A stretch of DNA of 42,580 bases. It comes from Polymorphobacter sp. (GTDB taxonomy: Bacteria; Pseudomonadota; Alphaproteobacteria; Sphingomonadales; Sphingomonadaceae). The translations under genes and the position numbers were made by a program. The stretch covers positions 1 through 42,580 of the forward strand of contig NZ_JANYGL010000011.1 of assembly GCF_025362435.1 (NCBI RefSeq). The letters are read 5' to 3'. Below, one piece after another: positions 26,875-37,305 of the stretch. The stretch's first letter is position 1. Each line of letters opens with the position of its first letter. Below the pieces are notes generated by a model that searched no databases, had not been told where the DNA came from, and worked only from the letters and a program-made list of their open reading frames with translations.

Positions 26875-27470
26875 CGCGTACTTTTCCGCAGAGCCACGCG
26901 GACCAGTTCCCCGACCACCGCGCCCTCGCCGACCTCCGCCACCGCTTCGGCCACCGCGCGGCTCGCGTCCATCGGGCGGAAGCCGAGGTTGGCGAGCGCG
27001 GACAGCGCATCGGCGACGGCGGTGCCGGGCTTCGCCAGCGGCGCCGCGACGCCCGGCGACAGCGCGATACTCCCCGCCTTGTCCTTGAGCTCGTTGACGA
27101 TCCGTGCGGCGAGCTTGGGGCCGACGCCGTTGGCGCGCGCGATGCTCGCGGTGTCCTTCGCCGCGACGGCGTGGTGGAGGTCGGCCGGGGCGAGGACCGA
27201 CAGGATCGCCAGCGCGACGCGCCCGCCGACGCCCTGCACCGACAGCAACAGCCGGAACCAGTCGCGCTCGTCGGCCGAGACGAAACCGAACAGTTGGATC
27301 GCGTCCTCGCGGACCTGCGTCTCGATGTGGAGGACCGCCGCCGCCCCCGCCGGACCGAGCGCGCCAAGGGTTTTCGCGCTGACGAAGACGAGGTAGCCGA
27401 CGCCGTTGACGTCGATCACCGCGCTGTCCGACGCCGCGCTGTCGAGCAGCCCGGTCAGTTTGGCGATCAT
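26871..27470 (-). CDS. ruvA: Holliday junction binding protein RuvA
   Basis: A 199-residue DNA-binding tetramer subunit that positions RuvB on Holliday junctions. Visible: N-terminal OB fold ([31 protein letters not shown]), helix-hairpin-helix motifs [16 protein letters not shown] and [16 protein letters not shown], and the flexible C-terminal domain ([16 protein letters not shown]). It lies 10 bp after ruvC on the same strand and in the yebC-ruvC-ruvA cluster. Confidence 0.97.
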   Translation of the reverse strand: MIAKLTGLLDSAASDSAVIDVNGVGYLVFVSAKTLGALGPAGAAAVLHIETQVREDAIQLFGFVSADERDWFRLLLSVQGVGGRVALAILSVLAPADLHHAVAAKDTASIARANGVGPKLAARIVNELKDKAGSIALSPGVAAPLAKPGTAVADALSALANLGFRPMDASRAVAEAVAEVGEGAVVGELVRVALRKSTR

Positions 27471-27480
27471 ACCGGCTCGC

Positions 27481-27984
27481 TCATGCCATCACGCGCGCGG
27501 CAGAGTGGGCGCGTGTGGTGCGGGCCATGTGCGCGTGGGTGATCGCCACGGCGAGCGCGTCCGCCGCGTCGGGTCCGAGCGCGCCGCAGCCGGGCAGCAG
27601 CCGCGCGATCATCGCCTGGATCTGCCCCTTGTCCGCTGCGCCGGTGCCGACAATCGCCTTCTTGACGAAGCGCGCAGCGTACTGGGCGACCGGCAGCCCC
27701 GCCTTCGCCGCGACGAGCATCACCACCCCGCGCGCTTGCCCAAGCTTGAGCGTCGACTGCGGATTGGTGTTGACGAAGGTCTCCTCGACCGCCGCCGCTG
27801 CCGGGCGATGCTCGGCGATAACAGCCTCCAAAGCATCGTATAACTGGACCAGCCGGTCGGCGAGTGGGTCGGCGGCGCGGCTCCGCACCGTCCCGTTGGC
27901 GACGTGGCGCAGCCGGCTGCCGTCCGCCTCGATGATCCCCCAGCCGGTCGCCTGCAGCCCGGGGTCGAGGCCGATGACGATCAC
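27481..27984 (-). CDS. ruvC: Crossover junction endodeoxyribonuclease RuvC
   Basis: The 167-residue Holliday junction resolvase. Acidic catalytic residues are visible: Asp7 in GLDPG, Glu67/68 in VEETFVN, and Asp139/Asp142 in [29 protein letters not shown] is the conserved DNA-contact loop. Start is GTG at 27984. It follows yebC by 16 bp and precedes ruvA by 10 bp. Confidence 0.97.
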   Translation of the reverse strand: MIVIGLDPGLQATGWGIIEADGSRLRHVANGTVRSRAADPLADRLVQLYDALEAVIAEHRPAAAAVEETFVNTNPQSTLKLGQARGVVMLVAAKAGLPVAQYAARFVKKAIVGTGAADKGQIQAMIARLLPGCGALGPDAADALAVAITHAHMARTTRAHSAARVMA

Positions 27985-28000
27985 CGACTCGCGCCGAACA

Positions 28001-28747
28001 TCATGCCTGCAGCTTCGCCATCACGTCGTCGGGCACGTCGTAGTTACCGTACACCGTCTGGACGTCGTCATCGTCGTCGAGCGCGTCGATCAGGTGCATC
28101 AGCGTCGTCGCGGTGCCCTCGTCGACCGTCACCGCCTCCTTCGCCCGCCAGTGGAGCCGGACCGAGGTCGGCGACCCAAGCTTCTCCTCGAGCGCCTTGG
28201 CGACTTCGTGAAGCGAATCCATCGTGGTAAACACCTCGTGCCCGTCGTCGCTCGAGACGACGTCGTCGGCACCGGCGTCGAGCGCGGCCTCGAACACTGC
28301 CTCGGCATCGCCCGCCTTGAGCGCGTAGCCGATCAGCCCGACGCGCTCGAAGCCGTGGCTGACCGACCCGGTCGCGCCCATGTTGCCGCCGTTCTTGGCG
28401 AAGATCGTGCGGACGTGGGTCGCGGTGCGGTTGCGGTTGTCGGTCAGCGCCTCGACGATCAGCGCGACGCCGCCGGGGCCGAAGCCCTCGTAGCGCAGTT
28501 CCTCATAGTCGTCGCCGCCAGGCTCGGCCGCCTTCTTGATCGCGCGCTCGATATTGTCCTTCGGCATCGATTCCTGCCGCGCCGCGATCACCGCGCCGCG
28601 AAGTCGCGGGTTCATGTTGATGTCGGGAAGCCCCGACTTCGCCGCGACGGTGATCTCGCGCGCGAGCTTGGAGAAGATCTTCGACCGCTTCGCGTCCTGC
28701 GCGCCCTTGCGGTACATGATGTTCTTGAACTTGCTATGGCCGGCCAA
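28001..28747 (-). CDS. yebC: YebC/PmpR family transcriptional regulator
   Basis: A 248-residue YebC/TACO1-type protein. It starts [25 protein letters not shown], the family's near-invariant N-terminus, and holds [25 protein letters not shown]-type core sequence and an acidic C-terminus ([21 protein letters not shown]). The start codon is TTG at 28747. Members act as regulators or as translation factors easing ribosome stalling; which applies here is unknown. It is first of yebC-ruvC-ruvA, a common arrangement. Confidence 0.96.
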   Translation of the reverse strand: MAGHSKFKNIMYRKGAQDAKRSKIFSKLAREITVAAKSGLPDINMNPRLRGAVIAARQESMPKDNIERAIKKAAEPGGDDYEELRYEGFGPGGVALIVEALTDNRNRTATHVRTIFAKNGGNMGATGSVSHGFERVGLIGYALKAGDAEAVFEAALDAGADDVVSSDDGHEVFTTMDSLHEVAKALEEKLGSPTSVRLHWRAKEAVTVDEGTATTLMHLIDALDDDDDVQTVYGNYDVPDDVMAKLQA

Positions 28748-28809
28748 AGTGCGCCCCTGTGTGCGATGGGTATCCTGCGTCTCTACCCCCGCGCCCGGCC
28801 CTCGCGCAA

Positions 28810-29601
28810 CTAAGCCGCCGCCGCAACCGCCCGAGCCAGCATCGTCCCCGCAAGATGCGCGCGGTATTCGGCGCTGGCGTGGATGTCGGTGTTGAGATCG
28901 CCGCCGAGGATTAGGCCGTTTGCGGCTTCGGGGGTGAACGACGCCGTCAGCGCCGCCTCGGCCTCGGCCCAGCGGACGACGCCGGGGCCGGCTCCCGTCA
29001 CCGCGACGCGGACTTCCGCCGCGGTCTGCGCGACGTACACCCCGACGACCGCGTAGCGCGAAGCGGGGTGGCGGAACTTGGCGTAGGCGCTTGCGGTCGG
29101 GACGGCGAAGCCGACGCGGACGATGATCTCGCCATCGCTGAGCGCGGTGGCAAACATTCCCTGGAAATAATCGTCGGCGTCGTAGCTGCCGAGGTTGGTC
29201 TCGACGCTTCCGCCGAGCGCGAGCAGCGCGGCGGGATAGTCGGCCGACGGATCGTTGTTCGCCAGCACGCCGCCGATCGTCCCGCGATTCCGCACCTGTG
29301 GGTCACCGATCAGCAGTGCGAGCGCGGCGAGGCCGGGGATCGCTTCGGCAACAACGGCGTCGGCGGCAACCGTCGCGTGGGTCGTCATCGCGCCGATCCA
29401 TAGCGTGTCGCCTTCCCGGCTGATTCCGGTCAGGCCGGGAACGCCCGCGAGATCGACCACCGTGTCGGGCTGGCGCAGCCGCGACTTCATCGCCGGGAGG
29501 AGCGTATGCCCGCCCGCGATCAGCGCCGCCTCGCCGCCGCCGGCAAAGGCTGCGACCGCAGCGTCGAGGCTCGACGGACGTTCGTAAGCGAACTCACGCA
29601 T
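28810..29601 (-). CDS. CoxM/XdhB-type FAD-binding subunit
   Basis: A 263-residue FAD-binding subunit of the xanthine dehydrogenase/CO dehydrogenase family. FAD motifs are clear: [14 protein letters not shown] (about 29-42) and [25 protein letters not shown] (about 104-128), with the C-terminal CO-dehydrogenase-flavoprotein domain following. It transfers electrons from the [2Fe-2S] subunit to an acceptor. It overlaps the coxS-like gene by 8 bp. No molybdenum catalytic subunit is encoded beside it, which is odd for this family. Confidence 0.93.
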   Translation of the reverse strand: MREFAYERPSSLDAAVAAFAGGGEAALIAGGHTLLPAMKSRLRQPDTVVDLAGVPGLTGISREGDTLWIGAMTTHATVAADAVVAEAIPGLAALALLIGDPQVRNRGTIGGVLANNDPSADYPAALLALGGSVETNLGSYDADDYFQGMFATALSDGEIIVRVGFAVPTASAYAKFRHPASRYAVVGVYVAQTAAEVRVAVTGAGPGVVRWAEAEAALTASFTPEAANGLILGGDLNTDIHASAEYRAHLAGTMLARAVAAAA

Positions 29602-30082
29602 GGGTCGTCTCTCCGGAAACGGCCATCGCCTTTGCCCCGGCGGCAATCGCGGTGACGATGTTGCGGTAGCCGGTGCAGCGGCACAGATTGCCCTCGAGCT
29701 CGTGGCTGACCGTCGCCTCGTCGAGATCGTGGCCGTGACGCCGGACCATCTCGAGCCCGGCCATCACCATCCCCGGGGTGCAGAAGCCGCACTGGAGCCC
29801 GTGATGTTCCTTGAACGCCGCTTGCATTGGGTGGAGCGTGTCGCCCGACGCCAGCCCCTCGATCGTCGTCACGCTCGCGCCGTCGAGCTGGACCGCAAGG
29901 ACGGTGCACGCCTTGGTCGCACGCCCGTCGACCAGTACGTTGCACGCGCCGCACTGGCTGGTGTCGCAACCGATGTGCGTGCCCGTCAGCCCGAGCCCGT
30001 CGCGCAGCAGGTCGACGAGCAATGTCGCGGGTGAAACGTCGTGGGCGGCGGTCGCCCCGTTGATCGTCAGCGTCGTCGGCAT
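29594..30082 (-). CDS. CoxS/XdhC-type [2Fe-2S] subunit
   Basis: A 162-residue iron-sulfur subunit of a molybdenum hydroxylase. All eight cluster cysteines are present: Cys39, Cys44, Cys47 and Cys59 for the plant-ferredoxin-type cluster and Cys98, Cys101, Cys134 and Cys136 for the four-helix cluster. The family normally passes electrons from a large Mo-binding subunit to a flavoprotein. Here it is followed by the FAD subunit, with 8 bp overlap, but not by a large subunit. Upstream lies DUF2312, 32 bp away. Confidence 0.95.
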   Translation of the reverse strand: MPTTLTINGATAAHDVSPATLLVDLLRDGLGLTGTHIGCDTSQCGACNVLVDGRATKACTVLAVQLDGASVTTIEGLASGDTLHPMQAAFKEHHGLQCGFCTPGMVMAGLEMVRRHGHDLDEATVSHELEGNLCRCTGYRNIVTAIAAGAKAMAVSGETTHA

Positions 30083-30114
30083 CGTGTCACTCCTCCCCGC
30101 GTGTCGGCCAGTCG

Positions 30115-30360
30115 TCAGTCAGCCAGGCCGAGCGCGACCTTGTACGTTTCCAGCAGCGCTTCCTGCTCCTGTCGCGCCGCCTTTTCCATTGCCCGCAGCC
30201 GGATGATCGAGCGCATCGTCTTGGTGTCGAACCCGGTGCCCTTGGCTTCGGCGTAAACGTCCTTGATGTCGTCGGCGACACCCTTCTTGTCCTCTTCGAG
30301 GCGTTCGATCCGCTCGATGAGCAGCCGTAGCTGCTCGGCGGAAACATTCTCCGTCGACAT
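30115..30360 (-). CDS. DUF2312 family protein
   Basis: An 81-residue alphaproteobacterial protein of the DUF2312 family (GapR-like). It is almost all helix and highly charged: LRLLIERIERLEEDKKGVADDIKDVYAEAKGTGFDTKTMRSIIRLR. GapR of Caulobacter, the characterised member, is a nucleoid-associated protein that recognises overtwisted DNA; whether this is the orthologue I cannot tell from sequence alone, but the pattern and length fit. It lies between the coxS-like gene and the DUF1244 gene on the same strand. Confidence 0.93.
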   Translation of the reverse strand: MSTENVSAEQLRLLIERIERLEEDKKGVADDIKDVYAEAKGTGFDTKTMRSIIRLRAMEKAARQEQEALLETYKVALGLAD

Positions 30361-30439
30361 TATTGCTCCGTGATGACTTGATGGCGCACGCTAGATGTCC
30401 GGCCCGCCGGGCGCAAGGAGATCGCGATGTTCATCCGCG

Positions 30440-30814
30440 TCAGCCCGGTTCGCTGCGGCTCGGCGGATCGCTTGCCGGAAAGCTGTCGTCGAGCGCGTCG
30501 TCGAGCGCGTCCTCGCGGGCATTGCGCGCCACACTTGACCTCATCCGCTCGAGCTGCTCCGGGGTCGCGTCGGCCTGGTGGAGCGCCTTGTACGCATCGT
30601 ACGGCATTCCATAGACCATCACCCGCGCATCGTCCTTCGACAGCACGATGTCGCGTTCCGCTGCCGCCTCGGCGACCCAGTCCGACAGGCAGTTACGGCA
30701 AAATCCGCCGACTCCCATCAGGTCGATGTTCTGAACATCGGTGCGATGGCGCAGGAGCGCGGTCAGGCGGCGGAAGGCTGCGGCCTCGATCGCGTCGCGG
30801 GTAAGATCGTCCAT
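30440..30814 (-). CDS. DUF1244 family protein with acidic C-terminal tail
   Basis: A 124-residue protein whose first 90 residues match the DUF1244 pattern: FRRLTALLRHRTDVQNIDLMGVGGFCRNCLSDWVAEAAAERDI, with a CxxC pair (FCRNC) that may bind metal, and VMVYGMPYDAYKALHQ. The remainder (about 95-124) is an acidic tail ending DDSFPASDPPSRSEPG, a SFPASDPPS motif that recurs on many small proteobacterial proteins. Function unknown. It is divergent from pyk across about 100 bp. Confidence 0.92.
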   Translation of the reverse strand: MDDLTRDAIEAAAFRRLTALLRHRTDVQNIDLMGVGGFCRNCLSDWVAEAAAERDIVLSKDDARVMVYGMPYDAYKALHQADATPEQLERMRSSVARNAREDALDDALDDSFPASDPPSRSEPG

Positions 30815-30913
30815 GCACCGAACTCCGGTTGAGCCTTCGCTCCTATAAGGCTAGGCGCACCGCACAGCGCAAGACGGGCCGGTCCCGTACACTCGTCGCA
30901 AGGAGAAACTCCG

Positions 30914-32359
30914 GTGTTCACCCCCCGCGCCCGCCGCGTGAAAATCCTCGCCACTCTCGGCCCGGCGTCGGCGTCGCTCGACATGATCCGCGCGCTGACC
31001 GTCGCCGGGGCCGATGCCTTCCGCGTCAACATGAGCCACGGCACCCCCGAAGCACGCGGCAGCCTGATCGCCAACATCCGCGCGCTCGAGAACGAGATCG
31101 GCCGCCCGCTGACGATCCTCGCCGACCTCCAGGGGCCGAAGCTGCGGATCGGCAGCTTTGCCGGCAACAAGGTCACGATCGAGCGCGGCGAGACCTTCAC
31201 CCTAGACCTCGACCCAACCCCTGGCGACGTGACGCGGGTCGAGCTGCCCCACAAGGAGCTGTTCGCCGCGCTGAGCGCAGGTGCGCGGCTGCTCGTCGAC
31301 GACGGCAAGGTCGTCCTCCGCTGCACCGAAGTCACGCCGGGGCGGATCACCTGCGTCGTCGTCACCGGCGGCGCGCTGTCGAACAACAAGGGCGTCAACG
31401 TCCCCGACGTCGTCGTCCCGGTGCCCGCGCTCACCGTCAAGGACCGCGCCGACCTCGCCTTCGCCCTCGACCATAATGTCGACTGGATCGCACTGTCGTT
31501 CGTCCAGCGCCCCGAGGACGTCGCCGAGGCGCGGGCGCTGATCGGCGGCAAGGCGGCGCTGCTCGCCAAGATCGAGAAGCCCGCCGCGCTCGACCGGCTT
31601 GCCGAAATCCTCGAACTCGCCGACGCGGTGATGGTCGCGCGCGGCGATCTCGGCGTCGAGCTTCCCCCCGAACAGGTCCCCCCGGCGCAGAAGCGGATCG
31701 TTGCGATGGCGCGGGCGATGGGCAAGCCGGTCGTCGTCGCGACGCAGATGCTCGAATCGATGATCGTCTCGCCGTCGCCGACCCGCGCCGAGGTTTCGGA
31801 CGTCGCCACCGCGATCTACGACGGTGCCGACGCGGTGATGCTGTCGGCCGAGAGCGCCGCCGGGGCGTGGCCGGTCGAGGCGGTGTCGATGATGGACGCG
31901 ATCGCGCGGACGACCGAGGCCGACCCGCAATATTACGCCCGGGTCCACTTCAACGAGACCGCGACCGCGCACACCACGGCGGACGCGATCAGCGCGGCGG
32001 CGGCGGCGATCGTCAAGACAACCGGCGCCAAGGCGATGGCGTGCTTCACCATCTCGGGCTCGACCGCGCGCCGGGCCGCGCGCGAACGCGCCAGCGTGCC
32101 GATCCTGTGCCTGACCCCGGCCCGCGCGACCGCGCGGCGGATGGGGCTGGTCTGGGGTGTGCAGGGCGTCGTCACCCGCGACGTCGCCGGCTTCGAGGAG
32201 ATGGTCGACAAATCGAAGCGCATGGCGCTGCGGACGAAGATCGCCAAGGGCGGCGACCTGCTGGTGCTGATCGCCGGCGTCCCGTTCTCGACGCCGGGAA
32301 CGACGAACGTCGTCCATGTCGTGCGGCTGACGGGCAAGGAGCTCGAGGGACACAGCTAG
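30914..32359 (+). CDS. pyk: Pyruvate kinase, K+-independent type
   Basis: The 481-residue glycolytic enzyme that makes pyruvate and ATP from phosphoenolpyruvate and ADP. Motifs: KILATLGPAS, FRVNMSHG, MVARGDLGVELP, ATQMLESM and SAESAAGAWPVEAV. The K+-dependence switch is readable: DLQGPKLRIG has Leu72, Gln73 and Lys76, where K+-requiring enzymes carry Thr, Lys and Glu. This predicts a potassium-independent enzyme. Start is GTG at 30914 with AAGGAG upstream. Confidence 0.96.
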   Translation: MFTPRARRVKILATLGPASASLDMIRALTVAGADAFRVNMSHGTPEARGSLIANIRALENEIGRPLTILADLQGPKLRIGSFAGNKVTIERGETFTLDLDPTPGDVTRVELPHKELFAALSAGARLLVDDGKVVLRCTEVTPGRITCVVVTGGALSNNKGVNVPDVVVPVPALTVKDRADLAFALDHNVDWIALSFVQRPEDVAEARALIGGKAALLAKIEKPAALDRLAEILELADAVMVARGDLGVELPPEQVPPAQKRIVAMARAMGKPVVVATQMLESMIVSPSPTRAEVSDVATAIYDGADAVMLSAESAAGAWPVEAVSMMDAIARTTEADPQYYARVHFNETATAHTTADAISAAAAAIVKTTGAKAMACFTISGSTARRAARERASVPILCLTPARATARRMGLVWGVQGVVTRDVAGFEEMVDKSKRMALRTKIAKGGDLLVLIAGVPFSTPGTTNVVHVVRLTGKELEGHS

Positions 32360-32395
32360 GCAACGTCGCGAGAACATAGCCTACAATAGGCGCGT

Positions 32396-32423
32396 CCCGC
32401 CGGTCCGGATCCGGACCGGCGGG
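32396..32423. terminator. 28-bp perfect palindrome between pyk and a small gene
   Basis: A perfect 28-bp palindrome centred at 32409/32410, containing GGATCC in the middle, lies 37 bp after the pyk stop and 8 bp before the convergent gene's stop. As an RNA it would fold to a long GC stem with a very small loop. There is no T-run, so it is a terminator-like or convergent end element. Confidence 0.55.
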
Positions 32424-32431
32424 TTGAGGTG

Positions 32432-32659
32432 TCAGCCGTTGCTGCCGGCGGTGTTGGCAAACTGGTCGGGATAGAGCTGCACCATCTTGGTGCACATCGC
32501 GCTCTTGCCCATCACGTCGGGCTTCATCGCCTTGCACTTGCCGATCATCTTCATGTCGGCGGCGGGAATCGGGGCGATCGAGTTGGCTGCCGTGCGGGCA
32601 TTGGCGACGGTGCCGCAGGCGCTGGCGAGGACGAGGGCGGCGACGATGGTGATCTTCAT
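32432..32659 (-). CDS. Small secreted protein, unknown function
   Basis: A 75-residue protein with a signal peptide (MKITIVAALVLASACGTVANA) and a short mature domain with two cysteines (IGKCKAM, SAMCTKMV) and many Met and Lys residues. The cleavage near ANA (residue 21) would leave about 54 residues. GGAGA lies just before the ATG. No family recognised. It converges on pyk across the palindrome. Confidence 0.65.
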   Translation of the reverse strand: MKITIVAALVLASACGTVANARTAANSIAPIPAADMKMIGKCKAMKPDVMGKSAMCTKMVQLYPDQFANTAGSNG

Positions 32660-33014
32660 CGGGAGTCTCCAGGGTTCGTTGCCGCGACGAGCGGGACCAC
32701 CGTATGGGCAGTCCCCTGCCATTCGGGAGCAACCGGCGCGGCGTTACACGTCCGCAACGTCGCTCACAGATTTTACCGCTGTCCTACACGCACCCGTCGG
32801 CGGTAGCGTCGCGCCTCGAGTCGCCACCGGGCGGCGAACCGCGCTCTTTCTCATCGTCAGCCGTCGAACTCGATGCCCCCGGGGCGTCGCCTGCGCCACC
32901 GTGCAACCGACGGTGCGGTGCCGGACGTGATTTCAATGTCGAAAACCCTGAACTTCGTGTGACCTTTCAACCTGCGCCGCGGGCGCTGGCAGCCAGTCGG
33001 GCGCTTCCCGGACC
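32660..33014. other. 355-bp gap without a gene
   Basis: Between the small secreted protein and the nitronate monooxygenase-family gene. It holds intergenic motif copy B (32778-32787) and must contain the promoter of the small gene. Several short frames cross it, but none has a ribosome-binding site or recognisable content. I see no RNA gene with confidence. Confidence 0.6.
32778..32787 (+). repeat. Intergenic motif GCTGTCCTAC, copy B
   Basis: Second exact copy, about 119 bp from the start of the leftward small secreted protein. It shares 12 bases (GCTGTCCTACAC) with copy A. Confidence 0.5.
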
Positions 33015-34436
33015 CTAGTCGCCAGTCATGATCCGGTCGACGAGTTGCTTGACCGTCGGCACGAAGCCGTTGGAATAGAACGGGTCCTTGGCGAAGCGGA
33101 AGGCGCTGTGGCCGCCGAACATGAGGTTCTGCTCGGTGTCGCCGCCGTGGGCGATGTCCTGCAGCGTCTTCTGGATGCAAAACGACCGCGGGTCGGCGAG
33201 GCGGCCGGTCGAATTGTCCTCGGTGTCGGCCCAGGCACTGAAACCGCACTGGCTGAGGCAGCCCATGCAGTCGCTCTGGTCCTGCCGAATCATCCCCTTG
33301 TCCTCCGGCGTGACGAAGACGAGGGTGTTGTCGGGGGTTTTGAGCGCCTCCGAGTTGCCCAGCGCCGCCCATTCGCGCGCGCTGAGCAGGTCGTCGCGGG
33401 TCACCCAATATTTCTTCCTCCCGACGCCGACGTCGAGGAGGAACTGGTGGTCGCCGGTCGCCGTCGTCGAGAAGGCGATCTGCCGCGCCGACCGCGCCTC
33501 GAGCGCGCGCAGGTAAGGATTGCGCACCGCGCTCGAATAGAAGCCGGTCGGCGAGAATTTGTGAAGGAGGATGTCGCCCTCCTTGAGGGTCATCAGGCGG
33601 TCCTTCCACCCCTGCGGGATCGGGCTCTCCTGGGTCAGCAGCGGGCGCGTGCCGAACTGGAAGACGATCTGGCCGAGCTCGGGATTGCCGATCCAGTCGG
33701 TCCATTCGCGCAACGCCCAGACCCCGCCCGCCATGACGATCGGGACGCTGTCGGGAATGCCGCTTTCACGCATGACGGCGCGCAAGTCGCGGACGCGGGG
33801 CAGCGGGTCCTGCGGCTGGCGCGGGTCCTCGGCGTTCGACAGGCCGTTATGGCCGCCGGCAAGCCACGGGTCCTCGTAAACCACTGCGCCGAGCCACTCA
33901 GCCGCCTTCGAATAGGCGCGCTTCCACAACGCCCGGAATGCCCGCGCGCTGCTGATGATCGGGTAATAATGGACGCCGTACGAGGCGGCGATCTCCGACA
34001 ATTTGTACGGCATGCCGGCGCCGCAAGTGACGCCGTTGACGAGGCCGCGGGTGCGTTCGAGAACCCCGTGGAGGACGCGCTGTGCCCCGCCCATTTCCCA
34101 CAAGACGTTGATATTGATCGCGCCGAGGCCGCGCTGGAGCTCGCTCGAGGCCATCTCATAGGCACGGTGGACCTGCTGGACCGCGCCCTCGATGGCGTAG
34201 CCGACAAGCTCCTCGTGACGATCACGGCGGCTAAGCGCGGCATAGACTTGCGGGATGATCCGCCCGGTCGCGTCGTAGCTGTCGGCATTGACCGCGCTGA
34301 TCGTCCCGACCCCGCCCGCCAACGCCCATGCGCCCGACGACAGGTGATTGGTCGCGGCGACGCCCTTGCCGCCCTCGACCAGCGGCAGGACATGACGCCC
34401 GCCCATCATTACCGCATTGAGGCCGTTCAGCAGCAT
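33015..34436 (-). CDS. Nitronate monooxygenase-family flavoprotein with cysteine cluster
   Basis: A 473-residue TIM-barrel flavoprotein of the nitronate monooxygenase/2-nitropropane dioxygenase family. Barrel motifs: GGVGTISAVNADS, NINVLWEMGG, YYPIISSARA, and the FMN phosphate site VPIVMAGGVWAL and QFGTRPLLTQES. It is longer than typical family members (about 320-380 residues); the extra C-terminal region has Cys390, Cys393, Cys397 and Cys420 (SDCMGCLSQCGF, RSFCIQ), which could hold a cluster or zinc. Nitronate oxidation is inferred from family only. It starts downstream of the pnp terminator. Confidence 0.85.
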   Translation of the reverse strand: MLLNGLNAVMMGGRHVLPLVEGGKGVAATNHLSSGAWALAGGVGTISAVNADSYDATGRIIPQVYAALSRRDRHEELVGYAIEGAVQQVHRAYEMASSELQRGLGAININVLWEMGGAQRVLHGVLERTRGLVNGVTCGAGMPYKLSEIAASYGVHYYPIISSARAFRALWKRAYSKAAEWLGAVVYEDPWLAGGHNGLSNAEDPRQPQDPLPRVRDLRAVMRESGIPDSVPIVMAGGVWALREWTDWIGNPELGQIVFQFGTRPLLTQESPIPQGWKDRLMTLKEGDILLHKFSPTGFYSSAVRNPYLRALEARSARQIAFSTTATGDHQFLLDVGVGRKKYWVTRDDLLSAREWAALGNSEALKTPDNTLVFVTPEDKGMIRQDQSDCMGCLSQCGFSAWADTEDNSTGRLADPRSFCIQKTLQDIAHGGDTEQNLMFGGHSAFRFAKDPFYSNGFVPTVKQLVDRIMTGD

Positions 34437-34457
34437 CGATTTACTCTCACGCGCTCA

Positions 34458-34481
34458 GGCTCCTCACAAGATGTAGGAGCC
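34458..34481. repeat. Small hairpin upstream of the nitronate monooxygenase-family gene
   Basis: A perfect 7-bp stem (34458-34464 with 34475-34481), 22 bp upstream of the start of the leftward flavoprotein gene. It is either part of its leader or a second half of the pnp terminator region. Confidence 0.4.
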
Positions 34482-34490
34482 CCCGCCCCA

Positions 34491-34525
34491 AGAAAAAGGG
34501 GACCGCCCAATCACGAGCAGTCCCC
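34491..34525 (-). terminator. Intrinsic terminator of pnp
   Basis: Read leftward, a GGGGAC...GTCCCC stem (34520-34525 with 34498-34503) is followed by TTTTTCTT, about 45 bp after the pnp stop at 34570. This is a standard rho-independent terminator, with a rather long 16-nt loop. Confidence 0.75.
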
Positions 34526-34569
34526 CATGTACGTAACCGAACTGGGCGCCGACGCCCAGCCCCCGTCGA

Positions 34570-36912
<2,343 letters not shown>

Positions 36913-36988
36913 AGTCTCAGTCTTTCATCAGCGCCCGGCCCATGCCGTGCGCGGCCTACAGCCGGCCCCGCGTCATTGCGGTCGCCGG

Positions 36989-37017
36989 AAAAAGAACAGG
37001 CTCCCGAAGGAGCCTGT
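36989..37017 (-). terminator. Intrinsic terminator after rpsO with UUCG loop
   Basis: Read leftward, ACAGGCTCC-TTCG-GGAGCCTGT forms a 9-bp stem (37009-37017 with 36996-37004) with a UUCG tetraloop, followed by TTCTTTTT. It sits 6 bp beyond the rpsO stop and before pnp, so pnp needs read-through or its own promoter. Confidence 0.85.
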
Positions 37018-37023
37018 CCCGAA

Positions 37024-37293
37024 TTACTTGCGAAGCCCGAGCTTGCCGATCAGGTCGGTATAGCGGGCGGTGTCGCGGCTCTTGAGATAATCGAGCAGCG
37101 AGCGACGGTTGTTGACCAACATCAGCAGGCCGCGGCGCGAATGGTTGTCCTTGCCGTGGGTCTTGAAATGCTCGGTCAGGTTGGCGATGCGCTCGGTCAG
37201 GATCGCGACCTGGACTTCGGGTGAACCGGTATCGCCCGTGGTGCGGGCATGCTCGGCGATGAGCGCAGTCTTGCGCTCGATTGTGATCGACAT
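37024..37293 (-). CDS. rpsO: 30S ribosomal protein S15
   Basis: An 89-residue primary 16S rRNA-binding protein of the small subunit. The S15 sequence is complete: [77 protein letters not shown] lies just before the ATG at 37293. It starts 12 bp after the end of the truB C-terminal frame. A possible S15 autoregulatory pseudoknot was not identified. Confidence 0.98.
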   Translation of the reverse strand: MSITIERKTALIAEHARTTGDTGSPEVQVAILTERIANLTEHFKTHGKDNHSRRGLLMLVNNRRSLLDYLKSRDTARYTDLIGKLGLRK

Positions 37294-37305
37294 CGTGGGT
37301 CTCCT

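Noticed and set aside
32660-33014. Short frames in the largest gene-free gap
   Set aside because: Composition is biased, there is no ribosome-binding site, and frames overlap each other on both strands.
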